Below, in pieces: positions 16,114-24,143 of a DNA stretch of 64,000 nucleotides. Under the pieces are notes generated by a model. That model did no database searches. It saw only the letters and a list, made by a program, of their open reading frames with translations, and was not told the origin of the DNA. Source of the stretch: Pseudomonas sp. AOB-7 (GTDB lineage Bacteria; Pseudomonadota; Gammaproteobacteria; Pseudomonadales; Pseudomonadaceae). The first letter of the stretch is position 1, and every line of letters begins with the position of its first letter. Made by a program: the position numbers and the translations under genes. The stretch spans positions 1 through 64,000 of the forward strand of contig NZ_RFFK01000009.1 in assembly GCF_003696305.1 (NCBI RefSeq), written 5' to 3'.

Positions 16114-17115
16114 TTACTGCCAGCCGGCGCGATCCATCAGCATGGTCGCTTCGGCCTGGCGCTTGCCGGCCACTTCGGTGGCGATGGAGTCGGCCTTGAA
16201 GCTGCCCCAGGCGGCCACTTCCTCGGACGGCGCAACTGCCGGGTTGGCCGGGAATTCCTGGTTGACGCCGGCGAAGATGCTCTGCGCTTCCGGGGTGGTC
16301 ATCCACTCCAGCAGCTTGCGCGCCTGCTCCGGGTGCGGCGCGTGCTTGGTCACGCCGGCGCCGGCCAGGTTGACGTGCACGCCACGGTCGTTCTGGTTCG
16401 GCCAGAACGGCTTGACCTTCAGATCCGGCTGCTGCTTGTGCAGACGGCCGTAGTAGTAGGTGTTGGTGATGCCAACGTCGCACTGGCCGGCGTCGATGGC
16501 CTGCAGCAGCGCGGTGTCGTCGGCGAACACGTCGGTGGCCAGGTTGTTCACCCAGCCCTTGACGATCTGCTCGGTCTTCTCGGCGCCGTGGGTCTCGATC
16601 AGGGTGGCGGTCAGCGACTGGTTGTACACCTTCTTGCTGGTGCGCAGGCACAGGCGGCCTTCCCAGTTCTTGTCGGCCAGGGCTTCGTAGGTGGACAGCT
16701 CTTCCGGCTTGACCCGCTCGGTGGAGTAGAAGATGGTCCGCGCGCGCAGCGACAGGCCGGTCCAGCTGTCGCTGCTGGAACGGTACTGGGCGGGGATATT
16801 GGCGGCGATCAGGTCCGACTTGGTCGGCTGCAGCACGCCTTCCTGCTCGGCCTGCCAGAGGTTGCCGGCGTCGACGGTGATCAGCAGGTCGGCCGGGGTG
16901 TTGGCGCCTTCGGCCTTGAGGCGGGCGATCAGCGGGGCTTCCTTGTCGGTGATGAACTTCACCTTGACCCCGGTCTTTTCGGTGTAGAGATCGAATACCG
17001 GCTTGATCAGCTCGTCGATACGGGCGGAGTAGACCACCACCTCATCGGCGGCCTGGACGGCGGTTGCCAGGGTGCCGAGGGTGAATGCAGCGAGCAGCGC
17101 GTTGCGAGCCTTCAT
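16114..17115 (-). CDS. Periplasmic Fe(III)-binding protein, FbpA/HitA-like
   Basis: The 333-residue protein has an N-terminal signal peptide ([22 protein letters not shown], cleavage after VQA). A ferric-binding-protein fold follows, beginning [17 protein letters not shown]. The tyrosine cluster NTYYYG near residue 220 matches the paired tyrosines that coordinate Fe(III) in FbpA and HitA. A purine-rich AAGAGGC precedes the ATG. It is upstream of the fused permease on the same strand. I looked for a Fur box in the 94 bp before the start and saw only a weak resemblance. Confidence 0.92.
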   Translation of the reverse strand: MKARNALLAAFTLGTLATAVQAADEVVVYSARIDELIKPVFDLYTEKTGVKVKFITDKEAPLIARLKAEGANTPADLLITVDAGNLWQAEQEGVLQPTKSDLIAANIPAQYRSSSDSWTGLSLRARTIFYSTERVKPEELSTYEALADKNWEGRLCLRTSKKVYNQSLTATLIETHGAEKTEQIVKGWVNNLATDVFADDTALLQAIDAGQCDVGITNTYYYGRLHKQQPDLKVKPFWPNQNDRGVHVNLAGAGVTKHAPHPEQARKLLEWMTTPEAQSIFAGVNQEFPANPAVAPSEEVAAWGSFKADSIATEVAGKRQAEATMLMDRAGWQ

Positions 17116-17209
17116 GGGACCAGCCTCTTGTGGATGAAAAAAGTGGCTGAATAGTAGTGAATGTTATTTGCCTTCTCAACGTAAATACGTCAACAAAAGT
17201 CAACGAGTG

Positions 17210-18430
17210 TTACAAGGCGCGCGCCAGCTCCGGTAGGTCGCCGCTCAGCCCCAGCGCCTGACGCACGAACAGCGCCTTGGCCTCGGCCTGGCCATCGACC
17301 AGATCGAGGCCGACGTTGCGCAGCAGCCGCACCGGCAAGGGGTCGGCCTGGAACAGGCGCTGGAAGCCCTCCATCGCCGCCATCATCGCCAGGTTGTGCG
17401 GCATGCGCCGGCGCTCGAAGCGGCTCAGCACGCGCTCCTCACTCAGGTTCTCGCCACGCCCGGCGGCATGCAGCAGCACCTCGGCCAGCACCGCGGCGTC
17501 GAGAAAGCCCAGGTTGACCCCCTGCCCCGCCAGCGGGTGGATGGTATGCGCGGCGTCGCCGATCAGCGCCAGCCCCGGCTCGACGTAACGCTTGGCATGA
17601 CGCTGACGCAGCGGGATGCACAGGCGACGGTCGGCATGCAGCACCTGGCCGAGGCGGTGCTCGAAGGCCTTGCCCAGCTCGATGCAGAAGGCTTCATCGT
17701 CCAGTGCCATCAACCGCTCGGCCTCGCTCGGCACGGTCGACCAGACGATCGAGCACCAGTGCTCGCCCGCCGCGCCGGGCAGCGGCAGGAAGGCCAGCGG
17801 GCCGTCGTCGGTGAAGCGCTGCCAGGCGGTGGCCTGGTGCGGGCGCTCGACCCGCACGCTGGTGACGATGGCGTGGTGCAGGTAATCCCACTCGCGGCTG
17901 GCGCAGCCGGCCAGGCGGCGCACCGCGGAGTTGGCGCCATCGGCGGCCACCAACAGCGGCGCGCGCAGCTGGCGGCCGCCCTCCAGGGTCAGCAGCCAGT
18001 CGTCGCCGCTGCGGCGCAACTGCTCCAGGCGCGCGCCGGGCAGCAGGCCGAGCTGGCTGTCGTGCAAACGCTCGAGCAGGGCGTCCTGCACCACGCGGTT
18101 CTCGACTATGTGGCCGAGGGTTTCGGCATGCACGCTGGCCGCGGCGAAATGGATGCTGCCGGTACCGCTGCCGTCCCACACGCGCATCTCGCCATAGGCG
18201 CAGGCGCGCCGCGCGGCGATGCCGTCCCAGGCGCCGAGGCGTGCAAGGATGCGCTGGCTGGCCATGGACAGGGCGCTGACCCGAGGCTCGAAGGCGGCAG
18301 CCGGATCGAACGGCGCCAGGCGCAGCGGGCTGCCGTCCACCACCAGAATTTCCAGGCCGCTGTGCTCCAGGGCCAGCGCCAGGGCGCTGCCGACCATACC
18401 GGCACCGACGATGATCAGATCCGCGCGCAT
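17210..18430 (-). CDS. ubiI: FAD-dependent ubiquinone-pathway hydroxylase, UbiI/VisC-like
   Basis: The 406-residue flavoprotein monooxygenase has the Rossmann motif IIVGAGMVGSALALALE at its N-terminus, the second FAD motif LIGDAAHTIHPLAGQGVNLGFLD near residue 300, and a DG fingerprint (AADGANSAVR) near residue 170. The start chosen is the ATG at 18430 because AGGA lies 6 nt upstream; ATGs at 18436 and 18451 are alternatives. UbiI hydroxylates C5 of the ubiquinone ring. It lies downstream of ubiH on the same strand, a conserved Pseudomonas arrangement. Whether it is strictly UbiI or another member of the UbiH/I/F family cannot be settled by eye. Confidence 0.85.
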   Translation of the reverse strand: MRADLIIVGAGMVGSALALALEHSGLEILVVDGSPLRLAPFDPAAAFEPRVSALSMASQRILARLGAWDGIAARRACAYGEMRVWDGSGTGSIHFAAASVHAETLGHIVENRVVQDALLERLHDSQLGLLPGARLEQLRRSGDDWLLTLEGGRQLRAPLLVAADGANSAVRRLAGCASREWDYLHHAIVTSVRVERPHQATAWQRFTDDGPLAFLPLPGAAGEHWCSIVWSTVPSEAERLMALDDEAFCIELGKAFEHRLGQVLHADRRLCIPLRQRHAKRYVEPGLALIGDAAHTIHPLAGQGVNLGFLDAAVLAEVLLHAAGRGENLSEERVLSRFERRRMPHNLAMMAAMEGFQRLFQADPLPVRLLRNVGLDLVDGQAEAKALFVRQALGLSGDLPELARAL

Positions 18431-18473
18431 ATCCATTCCTGCGTCAATCATGAGTAGGGTGTCGCGGGGCCAG

Positions 18474-19658
18474 TCACAGATTGCGCGTCCCCAGGCCCAT
18501 GGCCTGGCGAGCGAACCAGCGCTTGGCCGGCGGCAGCAGGTCGAGGCCGAGCAACCCGAGGTTGCGTCCGGCGGTCAGCAGCGGCTGGGCATTGCTGAAC
18601 AGCCGGGTGACCCGGTCGGAGAAGCCCAGGGTCAGTTGCTGGTCCAGTTGCTGACGCTGCAGGTAGCCCTGCAGGGTGGCGAAGTCGCCGAGCGGCGCGG
18701 TGGCGGCCTGCAGCACCTCGGCCAGCGCCAGGGTGTCGCGCAGCGACAGGTTGTAGCCCTGCCCGGCGATGGGGTGCAGGCTGTGCGCCGCGTTGCCCAG
18801 CACCACCAGGTGCGGCCGCACCTGCTCCTGCGCCTCGACCAGGCTCAGCGGATAGAGATGGCGTGCGCCGACCTGGCGCAAGGCGCCCAGGCGGTAACCG
18901 AAGGCCTGCTGCAGCTCGGCGAGAAAGGCCGCGTCGTTCAGCCTGAGCAGGCGCTCGGCATCGGCGGCGGCGCGGGTCCAGACCAGCGCGCAGCGGTTGT
19001 CGGTGAGCGGCAGCAGGGCCATCGGCCCGTCGTCGGTGAAGCGCTCGAAGGCCTGACCGCGGTGGGCCTCCAGCGGAGTGACATTGGCGATCAGCGCGCT
19101 CTGCCCGTAGGGCCGCTGACTGACGCCGATGCCCAGTTGCTCGCGCAGGCCGGAACGGCCGCCGTCGGCCAGCACGGCCAGGTCGCAGTCGAGCTGGCGC
19201 TCGTCGCTCAGACTCAGGCGGTAGCCGTCGTCCAGACGCTGCAACCCGGTGACCTCGGCCGGGCAGTACCACTGCACCACCTCGGCATCGAGCGCCTGCC
19301 ACAGGCAATGGCCGATCCAGGCGTTCTCCACCACGTAGCCGAGCGCCGGCACCCCTTCCTCGATGGCTTGCAGGCGCGCGGCGCCGAAACGGCCACGGTC
19401 GGAGACGTGAATCTGCAGGATCGCCTCGGCGCGCTGGGCGATGGCCTGCCACAGGCCCAGGCGTTCGTAGATCAGCCGGCTGCCGTAGGACAGCGCGGTG
19501 GAACGCGCGTCGTAGCTGGGCTGATAGCTGCTGCCGGGGGCGAAGGGTTCGATCAGGGCGATGCGCCAGCCGCGCTGGCGCGCCGTGTCCTGCAGCGCCA
19601 GGGCCAGGCTCGCGCCGACCAGGCCGCCGCCGATAATGGCCAGCTGTACCCGCGCCAT
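18474..19658 (-). CDS. ubiH: 2-octaprenyl-6-methoxyphenol hydroxylase
   Basis: The 394-residue FAD monooxygenase starts MARVQLAIIGGGLVGASLALALQ, with the second FAD motif LVVLGNAAHSLHPIAGQGYNLSLRD near residue 285. UbiH hydroxylates C1 of the ubiquinone precursor ring. The start is the ATG at 19658, whose first base is also the last base of the TGA ending a 29-codon upstream reading frame; TTG at 19661 is also possible. There is no strong Shine-Dalgarno sequence before this ATG, so translation may depend on coupling to that minigene. Confidence 0.92.
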   Translation of the reverse strand: MARVQLAIIGGGLVGASLALALQDTARQRGWRIALIEPFAPGSSYQPSYDARSTALSYGSRLIYERLGLWQAIAQRAEAILQIHVSDRGRFGAARLQAIEEGVPALGYVVENAWIGHCLWQALDAEVVQWYCPAEVTGLQRLDDGYRLSLSDERQLDCDLAVLADGGRSGLREQLGIGVSQRPYGQSALIANVTPLEAHRGQAFERFTDDGPMALLPLTDNRCALVWTRAAADAERLLRLNDAAFLAELQQAFGYRLGALRQVGARHLYPLSLVEAQEQVRPHLVVLGNAAHSLHPIAGQGYNLSLRDTLALAEVLQAATAPLGDFATLQGYLQRQQLDQQLTLGFSDRVTRLFSNAQPLLTAGRNLGLLGLDLLPPAKRWFARQAMGLGTRNL

Positions 19659-19747
19659 CAACGCAGTCCCGCCGTCAGGGCCAGGCTGGCACCGAGCCGT
19701 CTCCCAACAGCCCCGCCACCGATAATCGCCAACTGCACGCGATTCAT
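19658..19747 (-). CDS. 29-codon minigene repeating the UbiH N-terminus
   Basis: A short frame starts at the ATG at 19747, only 4 bp after the pepP stop codon, where ubiH normally begins in Pseudomonas. It encodes MNRVQLAIIGGGAVG, then RRLGASLALTAGLR, and stops with a TGA that overlaps the ubiH ATG by one base. Residues 3-12 are identical to the true UbiH start, and LGASLAL matches VGASLAL, but the two copies differ at several synonymous positions, so it is not a simple recent duplication. It may be the remnant of an ancestral ubiH 5' end or a leader for translational coupling. Function unknown. Confidence 0.55.
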   Translation of the reverse strand: MNRVQLAIIGGGAVGRRLGASLALTAGLR

Positions 19748-19751
19748 CGGC

Positions 19752-21086
19752 TCAGGCGGCCTGACTGCGCGCGGCGGCCATCAGCGCCTCGATCTCGGCG
19801 ACGGTCTTGGGCACGCCGTTGGTGAGAATCTCGCAGCCGCTCTTGGTCACCACCACGTCGTCCTCGAGGCGCACGCCGATGCCGCGCCACTTCTTGGCGA
19901 CCTTTTCATTGTCCACGGCGATATAGATGCCCGGCTCCACGGTCATCGCCATGCCCGGCTCGAGCACGCGCCACTCGCCGCCGACCTTGTAGTCGCCGAC
20001 GTCGTGCACGTCCATACCCAGCCAGTGACCGGCGCGGTGCATGTAGAAGGCCTTGTAGGCCTCGCTGGCGATCAGCGCCTCGACCTCGCCCTCGAGCAGG
20101 CCGAGTTCGACCAGGCCGGCGGTGATCACCCGCACGGTGGCCTCGTGCGCCTCGTTCCAGTGCTTGCCCGGGGCGATCTCCTTGAAGGCAGCCTCCTGCG
20201 CGGCCAGCACCAGCTCGTAGATGGCCTTCTGCTCGGCGGAGAACTTGCCGCCGACCGGGAAGGTACGGGTGATGTCGCTGGCGTAGCAGTCGATCTCGCA
20301 GCCGGCGTCGATCAGCACCAGATCGCCGTCCTTGAGCGCCGCGTCGTTCTCGCGGTAGTGCAGGATGCAGGCGTTCTTGCCGGCGGCGACGATGCTGCCG
20401 TAGGCCGGCATCTTCGCCCCGCCCTTGCGGAACTCGTAATCCAGTTCGGCTTCCAGGTGGTACTCGAACAGCCCGGCGCGGCTGGCCTGCATGGCACGCA
20501 CGTGGGCGCGCGCGCTGATCTCGGCGGCCTCCTTCATCACCTTCACTTCGGCGGCCGACTTGTACAGGCGCATGTCGTGCAGCAGGTGGTCGAGGGCGAC
20601 GAACTCGTTGGGCGGCGTGGCGCCCTGGCGGGCCTTGGCGCGGATATGGTTGATCCACTCCATCAGCCGGTGATCGAACTCCTGGTTGCAGCCGATGGCG
20701 TAGTAGACGCGCTCGCGCCCCTCAATCAGGCCGGGCAGGATGTCGTCGATGTCGCCGATGGGGAAGGCGTCGTCGGCACCGTAGTTGGCGATCGCCCCGT
20801 CCTGGCCGGCGCGCAGGCCGTCCCACAACTCGCGCTCGGGGTCGCGCTCGCGGCAGAACAGCACGTACTCGCCATGCTCGCGCCCGGGGATCAGCGCCAT
20901 CACCGCTTCCGGCTCGGGGAAGCCGGTGAGGTACTGGAAGTCACTGTCCTGGCGGTAGACGTGCTCGACGTCGCGGTTGCGGATATACACCGGCGCCGCC
21001 GGCAGGATGGCGATGCTGTTGGGCTCCATCTGCGCCATCAGCGCCTTGCGCCGGCGGGCATACTCGGACTTGGGGATGCTGATCAA
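19752..21086 (-). CDS. pepP: Xaa-Pro aminopeptidase P
   Basis: The 444-residue dinuclear-metal peptidase removes N-terminal residues preceding proline. The creatinase-fold C-terminal half carries the metal ligands in LIDAGCEIDCYASDITRTFP, HRAGHWLGMDVHD, TVEPGIY and GVRLEDD. The N-terminal domain begins MISIPKSEYARRRKALMAQM, as in other AMP proteins. It is upstream of ubiH on the same strand and downstream of the YecA-like gene, the standard gammaproteobacterial yecA-pepP-ubiH-ubiI order. Confidence 0.96.
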   Translation of the reverse strand: MISIPKSEYARRRKALMAQMEPNSIAILPAAPVYIRNRDVEHVYRQDSDFQYLTGFPEPEAVMALIPGREHGEYVLFCRERDPERELWDGLRAGQDGAIANYGADDAFPIGDIDDILPGLIEGRERVYYAIGCNQEFDHRLMEWINHIRAKARQGATPPNEFVALDHLLHDMRLYKSAAEVKVMKEAAEISARAHVRAMQASRAGLFEYHLEAELDYEFRKGGAKMPAYGSIVAAGKNACILHYRENDAALKDGDLVLIDAGCEIDCYASDITRTFPVGGKFSAEQKAIYELVLAAQEAAFKEIAPGKHWNEAHEATVRVITAGLVELGLLEGEVEALIASEAYKAFYMHRAGHWLGMDVHDVGDYKVGGEWRVLEPGMAMTVEPGIYIAVDNEKVAKKWRGIGVRLEDDVVVTKSGCEILTNGVPKTVAEIEALMAAARSQAA

Positions 21087-21104
21087 GACGGGCTCCGGAA
21101 GAAC

Positions 21105-21659
21105 TCAGTGCAGGGAGGGTTTGGCCGCAGGCGCCGCGGGCTTGGCGCATTCGGCGAACAGCAGCAGCGGCGCCACGCGCAGGTATTCCATGACTTCCAT
21201 GTAATCGCTCTCGCCGTCCTCGGATTCCTCCAGGGCGCTCTGCACCTGGGCGATGGCGGACAGGTCCTGCAACACTTCCATGGCCTCGCCACTCAGCGCG
21301 CCGTCGCGGGCGGTCAGGCCGAAGCCGCCGAGAAAGCCCTGGCACCACTGGCCGAGGGCGACGGCGCGCTGCGCCAGCGGCGCCTCGTCGTCCGGCAGCA
21401 GCAGGACCACGGTGACGTCTTCGCTGCACAGCTCGCCCTTGACCATCTCCTGCAGGCCGATCAGCGCCTGGCGCACGTTGTCCTGCGGCTCGCTGCCGAG
21501 CAGCTCGGCGGCGTCGAGCAGCCAGGCCTCGGCCTCGAAGCCGGCGCCGGCGCAACTGCGGCCGAGCAGCAGGCCGTGCAGTTCGGCAGGGGAAACGGAA
21601 TGCCCGGCGCTGCTCAGCAGGGCGGCGAAGGCGGCGTAGGGGGAGCTGGGAGTCGACAT
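21105..21659 (-). CDS. UPF0149 family protein (YecA/YgfB-like)
   Basis: The 184-residue protein belongs to the UPF0149 family, shown by [20 protein letters not shown] at the start, AWCQGFL-type motifs ([14 protein letters not shown]) near residue 110, and the acidic segment [20 protein letters not shown]. In P. aeruginosa the homologue next to pepP is YgfB, a regulator affecting ampDh3 expression and beta-lactam resistance. No zinc-binding SEC-C tail is present. It leads the yecA-pepP-ubiH-ubiI operon and is divergent from the ZapB-like/zapA pair. Confidence 0.85.
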   Translation of the reverse strand: MSTPSSPYAAFAALLSSAGHSVSPAELHGLLLGRSCAGAGFEAEAWLLDAAELLGSEPQDNVRQALIGLQEMVKGELCSEDVTVVLLLPDDEAPLAQRAVALGQWCQGFLGGFGLTARDGALSGEAMEVLQDLSAIAQVQSALEESEDGESDYMEVMEYLRVAPLLLFAECAKPAAPAAKPSLH

Positions 21660-21790
21660 AGATAGCTAGGCGCCAGGCGGCGCAATCTCTAGAATGGAGG
21701 CCTCGTATCCTAGCACCGGCAGGCGCGCCAAGACCATCCGAGGCCGCCGGGGCGCCCGCGACGTGTTCGTCACGCCGCGGCCGCCAGGGT

Positions 21791-21821
21791 TTGACCCGCC
21801 GCCGTGACACGCCTATATAGT
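21791..21821 (+). promoter_or_regulatory. Sigma-70 promoter of the ZapB-like/zapA operon
   Basis: TTGACC (21791-21796) and TATATA (21814-21819) are separated by 17 nt, close to consensus. The expected transcription start is about 25 bp before the ATG at 21851. Confidence 0.7.
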
Positions 21822-21850
21822 CCAGCCATTCCCTCCCGAAGCGAGAGCCC

Positions 21851-22060
21851 ATGGAAGACGCCGATCTGCACGTATTGACCGCCAAGCTGGAACTGCTGAT
21901 CCAGCGCGTCGAGCAGCTCAAGGCTCACAACCGACTCCTGCTGGCGAATGAACAGGCCTGGCGCGAGGAACGCGCACATCTGATCGAAAAGAACGAATTG
22001 GCCCGGCACAAGGTCGAATCGATGATTTCGCGCCTCAAAGCCCTGGAGCGGGACACATGA
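21851..22060 (+). CDS. TIGR02449 family coiled-coil protein, ZapB-like
   Basis: The 69-residue protein is almost entirely a predicted coiled coil with heptad leucines (LTAKLELLIQRVEQLKAHNR, LLLANEQAWREERAHLIEKN). It belongs to the small TIGR02449 family that precedes zapA in pseudomonads and resembles ZapB. Its stop overlaps the zapA start by 4 bp, so the two are translationally coupled and probably act together at the division septum. The function is inferred from neighbourhood and fold. Confidence 0.8.
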   Translation: MEDADLHVLTAKLELLIQRVEQLKAHNRLLLANEQAWREERAHLIEKNELARHKVESMISRLKALERDT

Positions 22061-22362
22061 CCCAGTCGAACACCGTGACCGTCCATATCCTGGACAAAGA
22101 ATATTGCATCGCCTGCCCGCAGGACGAACGCGCCAACCTGGAAAGCGCCGCCCGTTATCTCGACGGCAAGATGCGCGAGATCCGCACCAGCGGCAAGGTG
22201 ATCGGCGCCGACCGCGTGGCGGTGATGGCCGCGCTGAACATCACCCACGACCTGCTGCACAAGCAGCAACGCCTGGATCAGGACGCCAGTTCGACGCGCC
22301 AGCAGGTGCGCGACCTGCTCGATCGCGTCGACCAGGCACTGGCCGACGACCAGGCCTCCTGA
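22057..22362 (+). CDS. zapA: Cell division protein ZapA
   Basis: The 101-residue FtsZ-associated protein has the ZapA core VTVHILDKEYCIACPQDE, then a long C-terminal helix from about residue 65 for dimerisation (DLLHKQQRLDQDASSTRQQV). ZapA crosslinks FtsZ protofilaments. It is coupled to the upstream coiled-coil gene and followed by the 6S RNA and the folate cyclo-ligase, the conserved gammaproteobacterial zapA-ssrS-ygfA order. Confidence 0.93.
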   Translation: MTQSNTVTVHILDKEYCIACPQDERANLESAARYLDGKMREIRTSGKVIGADRVAVMAALNITHDLLHKQQRLDQDASSTRQQVRDLLDRVDQALADDQAS

Positions 22363-22415
22363 GCCGCCATGCCTGCCACTTCGTCGCAGGCCGCCCCTCG
22401 GCTGCGGGGTTCGGG

Positions 22416-22421
22416 TATACT
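22416..22421 (+). promoter_or_regulatory. -10 box of the 6S RNA promoter
   Basis: TATACT lies 8 nt upstream of the inferred 6S RNA 5' end. The -35 region is GC-rich and not close to consensus. A CCCC...GGGG hairpin (about 22394-22409) just upstream may terminate zapA transcription. Confidence 0.55.
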
Positions 22422-22428
22422 GGCCGCC

Positions 22429-22604
22429 ACTTCCTGGGGTGTGCGCCAGTTGGGGATGTCCCTGAGCCGATACGCACAACCACGGGGGTTGCATGTTGGG
22501 GCCGGTGTGCATGTCCGCCTGACGGAAAGCCTTAACGCCTCCTGCATCCTCCACCTTGAACTTTCGGGTTCAAGGGCTAAACCGACAGCGGCACGCCGGG
22601 AAGT
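22429..22604 (+). ncRNA. ssrS: 6S RNA
   Basis: The roughly 176-nt RNA mimics an open promoter and sequesters sigma-70 RNA polymerase in stationary phase. The 5' end ACTTCC pairs with the 3' end GGGAAGT, closing the terminal stem. Segments such as GAGCCGATACGCACAACCAC, GGCCGGTGTGCATGTCCGCC and CCTTGAACTTTCGGGTTCAA match what I recall of Pseudomonas 6S RNA. Position between zapA and the 5-formyltetrahydrofolate cyclo-ligase gene is the conserved ssrS locus. The ends are inferred from pairing and may be a few bases off. Confidence 0.9.
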
Positions 22605-22661
22605 CATCCTTTCAGCCAGCGCCCACCCGGGCCGTTGTGCATCGTTCTGCAGCCTCCATTC

Positions 22662-23258
22662 ATGACCGCCAGCGCCGCCCCCAGTCGCCCGCAATTACGC
22701 CGTCTGCTGCGTCAGCGCCGCCGCAGCCTCAACCGCAGCCAGCAACGTCGCGCCGCCTGTGGCCTGTATCGCCAGCTGGCGCAACACCCGCGCTTTCGCC
22801 GCGCCCGCGATATCGCCCTGTACCTGCCCACCGACGGCGAGATCGATCCACGGCCGCTGCTGGCCGCGGCGCAGAAGCGCGGCAAGCGCACCTACCTGCC
22901 GGTGCTCAGCGCCTGGCCGCGCACCAAGATGGTGTTCCAGCGCGTCACCCGGCACGAGAAACTGGCCGGCAATCGCTTCCGCATCCTCGAGCCGCGCCCG
23001 CAGCCGGCGCGCCAGCGCAAGGTCTGGGCGCTGGACCTGGTACTGCTGCCGCTGGTGGGCTTCGACGCGCGCGGCGGTCGCCTGGGCATGGGCGGCGGTT
23101 TCTACGACCGCAGCCTGGCCTACCTGCACAGGCGCAAAAATTGGCACAAGCCGACGCTATTGGGCCTGGCGCACGAATGTCAGCGGGTGGACGAACTGGC
23201 GCTGGCCAGCTGGGACGTGCCCTTGCAGGCGACGGTAACGGACAGGGCTTGGTACTGA
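22662..23258 (+). CDS. 5-formyltetrahydrofolate cyclo-ligase
   Basis: The 198-residue enzyme converts 5-formyl-THF to 5,10-methenyl-THF using ATP. The arginine-rich N-terminus (RPQLRRLLRQRRRSLNRSQQ) is typical, and the nucleotide/folate-binding motif GFDARGGRLGMGGGFYDRSL near residue 130 is diagnostic. The start is the ATG at 22662; a GTG 27 bp earlier lies closer to the 6S RNA and adds residues with no family match. It is downstream of 6S RNA and likely shares its transcript. Confidence 0.9.
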   Translation: MTASAAPSRPQLRRLLRQRRRSLNRSQQRRAACGLYRQLAQHPRFRRARDIALYLPTDGEIDPRPLLAAAQKRGKRTYLPVLSAWPRTKMVFQRVTRHEKLAGNRFRILEPRPQPARQRKVWALDLVLLPLVGFDARGGRLGMGGGFYDRSLAYLHRRKNWHKPTLLGLAHECQRVDELALASWDVPLQATVTDRAWY

Positions 23259-23313
23259 AGACGGGGAGGTGGCACCGCGTTCCCTGCGGCGCTGGAAGCT
23301 GGCGACCCGAAAC

Positions 23314-23445
23314 TCAGGGCTGCTGCGTTACATTGACCGGGACGTCCTGCTGACGCTCCCAAAGGCTCTGGGTGTAACCCGTGGTAACCACGCCCAGGCT
23401 GAACAGTACTACGAGAACCCACAAAAGATCTGGCTTGCGTTTCAT
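23314..23445 (-). CDS. Small conserved membrane protein, 43 residues
   Basis: A short minus-strand gene begins at the ATG at 23445, with a strong GGGGGAGG about 6 nt upstream. It encodes MKRKPDLLWVLVVLFSLGVV, then TTGYTQSLWERQQDVPVNVTQQP. A positively charged tail precedes one transmembrane helix (residues 7-21), giving a likely N-in single-pass inner-membrane protein with a periplasmic TTGYTQSLW segment. I recall similar small proteins annotated as hypothetical at this location in other pseudomonads. It sits antisense between the cyclo-ligase and EVE genes. Function unknown. Confidence 0.7.
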   Translation of the reverse strand: MKRKPDLLWVLVVLFSLGVVTTGYTQSLWERQQDVPVNVTQQP

Positions 23446-23642
23446 CTATTGCCTCCCCCTTCAAGGCAACTGCGCACGTTGATCGCGGCGTTATTGTTTT
23501 ATGCAATCCGACGTCGCCAAGCGTTAAGCCGGGCATTTTCCGCCAGTGCCGAGCACTGTGCAATTTCCGGCGCCAACCGGCCGTCGGAGATCTCCACTCA
23601 AACGAGCGTCCGCGTACGGACCGGTCTGCAGGAGCAAAGTTC

Positions 23643-24092
23643 ATGCCTTATTGGCTGATGAAATCCGAACCCGACGAATTATCCATCCACGACCTGCAGC
23701 GCCTGGGCCGTGCGCGCTGGGACGGCGTGCGCAACTACCAGGCGCGCAACTTCCTGCGCGCCATGGCGCCGGGCGAGCTGTTCTTCTTCTACCACTCCAG
23801 CTGCCCGCAGCCGGGTATCGCCGGCATCGGCCGCATCGCCGGGCCGGCCTACCCCGACCCCACCGCGCTGGAGCCGCACAGCCACTACTTCGACGCCAAG
23901 GCCAGCGCCGAGAGGAATCCCTGGAGCGCACTGGACGTGGAGTTCGTCGAGGCCTTCGCCGAGGTGCTGCCGCTGCCGCAGCTGAAGAACAATCCACTGC
24001 TGGCCGAACTGGCGCTGGTGCAGCGCGGCAGCCGGCTGTCGGTGATGCCGGTGGGCGCGGCCGAATGGGCGGCGATTCTCGCCATGCGTTGA
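23643..24092 (+). CDS. EVE domain protein
   Basis: The 149-residue protein is a stand-alone EVE (PUA-like) domain starting MPYWLMKSEPDELSIHDLQR and continuing WDGVRNYQARNFLRAMAPGELFFFYHSS, the hallmarks of bacterial EVE/thymocyte nuclear protein 1-like proteins. EVE domains bind modified bases in DNA or RNA. AGGAGC lies 8 nt upstream of the ATG. It follows the cyclo-ligase locus in many pseudomonads; no restriction gene is nearby, so a housekeeping RNA- or DNA-modification role is more likely than defence. Confidence 0.92.
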   Translation: MPYWLMKSEPDELSIHDLQRLGRARWDGVRNYQARNFLRAMAPGELFFFYHSSCPQPGIAGIGRIAGPAYPDPTALEPHSHYFDAKASAERNPWSALDVEFVEAFAEVLPLPQLKNNPLLAELALVQRGSRLSVMPVGAAEWAAILAMR

Positions 24093-24143
24093 GTCGCAGC
24101 CGGCACTGTGCTATCACCACGGGGAAGCCTTCGGAGTCCGCCC

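Noticed and set aside
17116..17209. A Fur box before the Fe(III)-binding protein gene.
   Set aside because: Only a weak match (GAATAGTAGTGAATG) to the consensus; not enough to report as a site.
18219..21665. A 1,148-codon open frame on the plus strand opposite ubiI, ubiH, pepP and the YecA-like gene.
   Set aside because: It is a shadow of GC-rich coding DNA: low-complexity Ala/Gly/Gln/Leu/Val content, no ribosome site, and it runs antisense to four well-supported genes.
23643..24092. The EVE-domain gene as part of an anti-phage defence system.
   Set aside because: No methyltransferase, restriction or toxin gene is nearby, and the setting is conserved housekeeping DNA.
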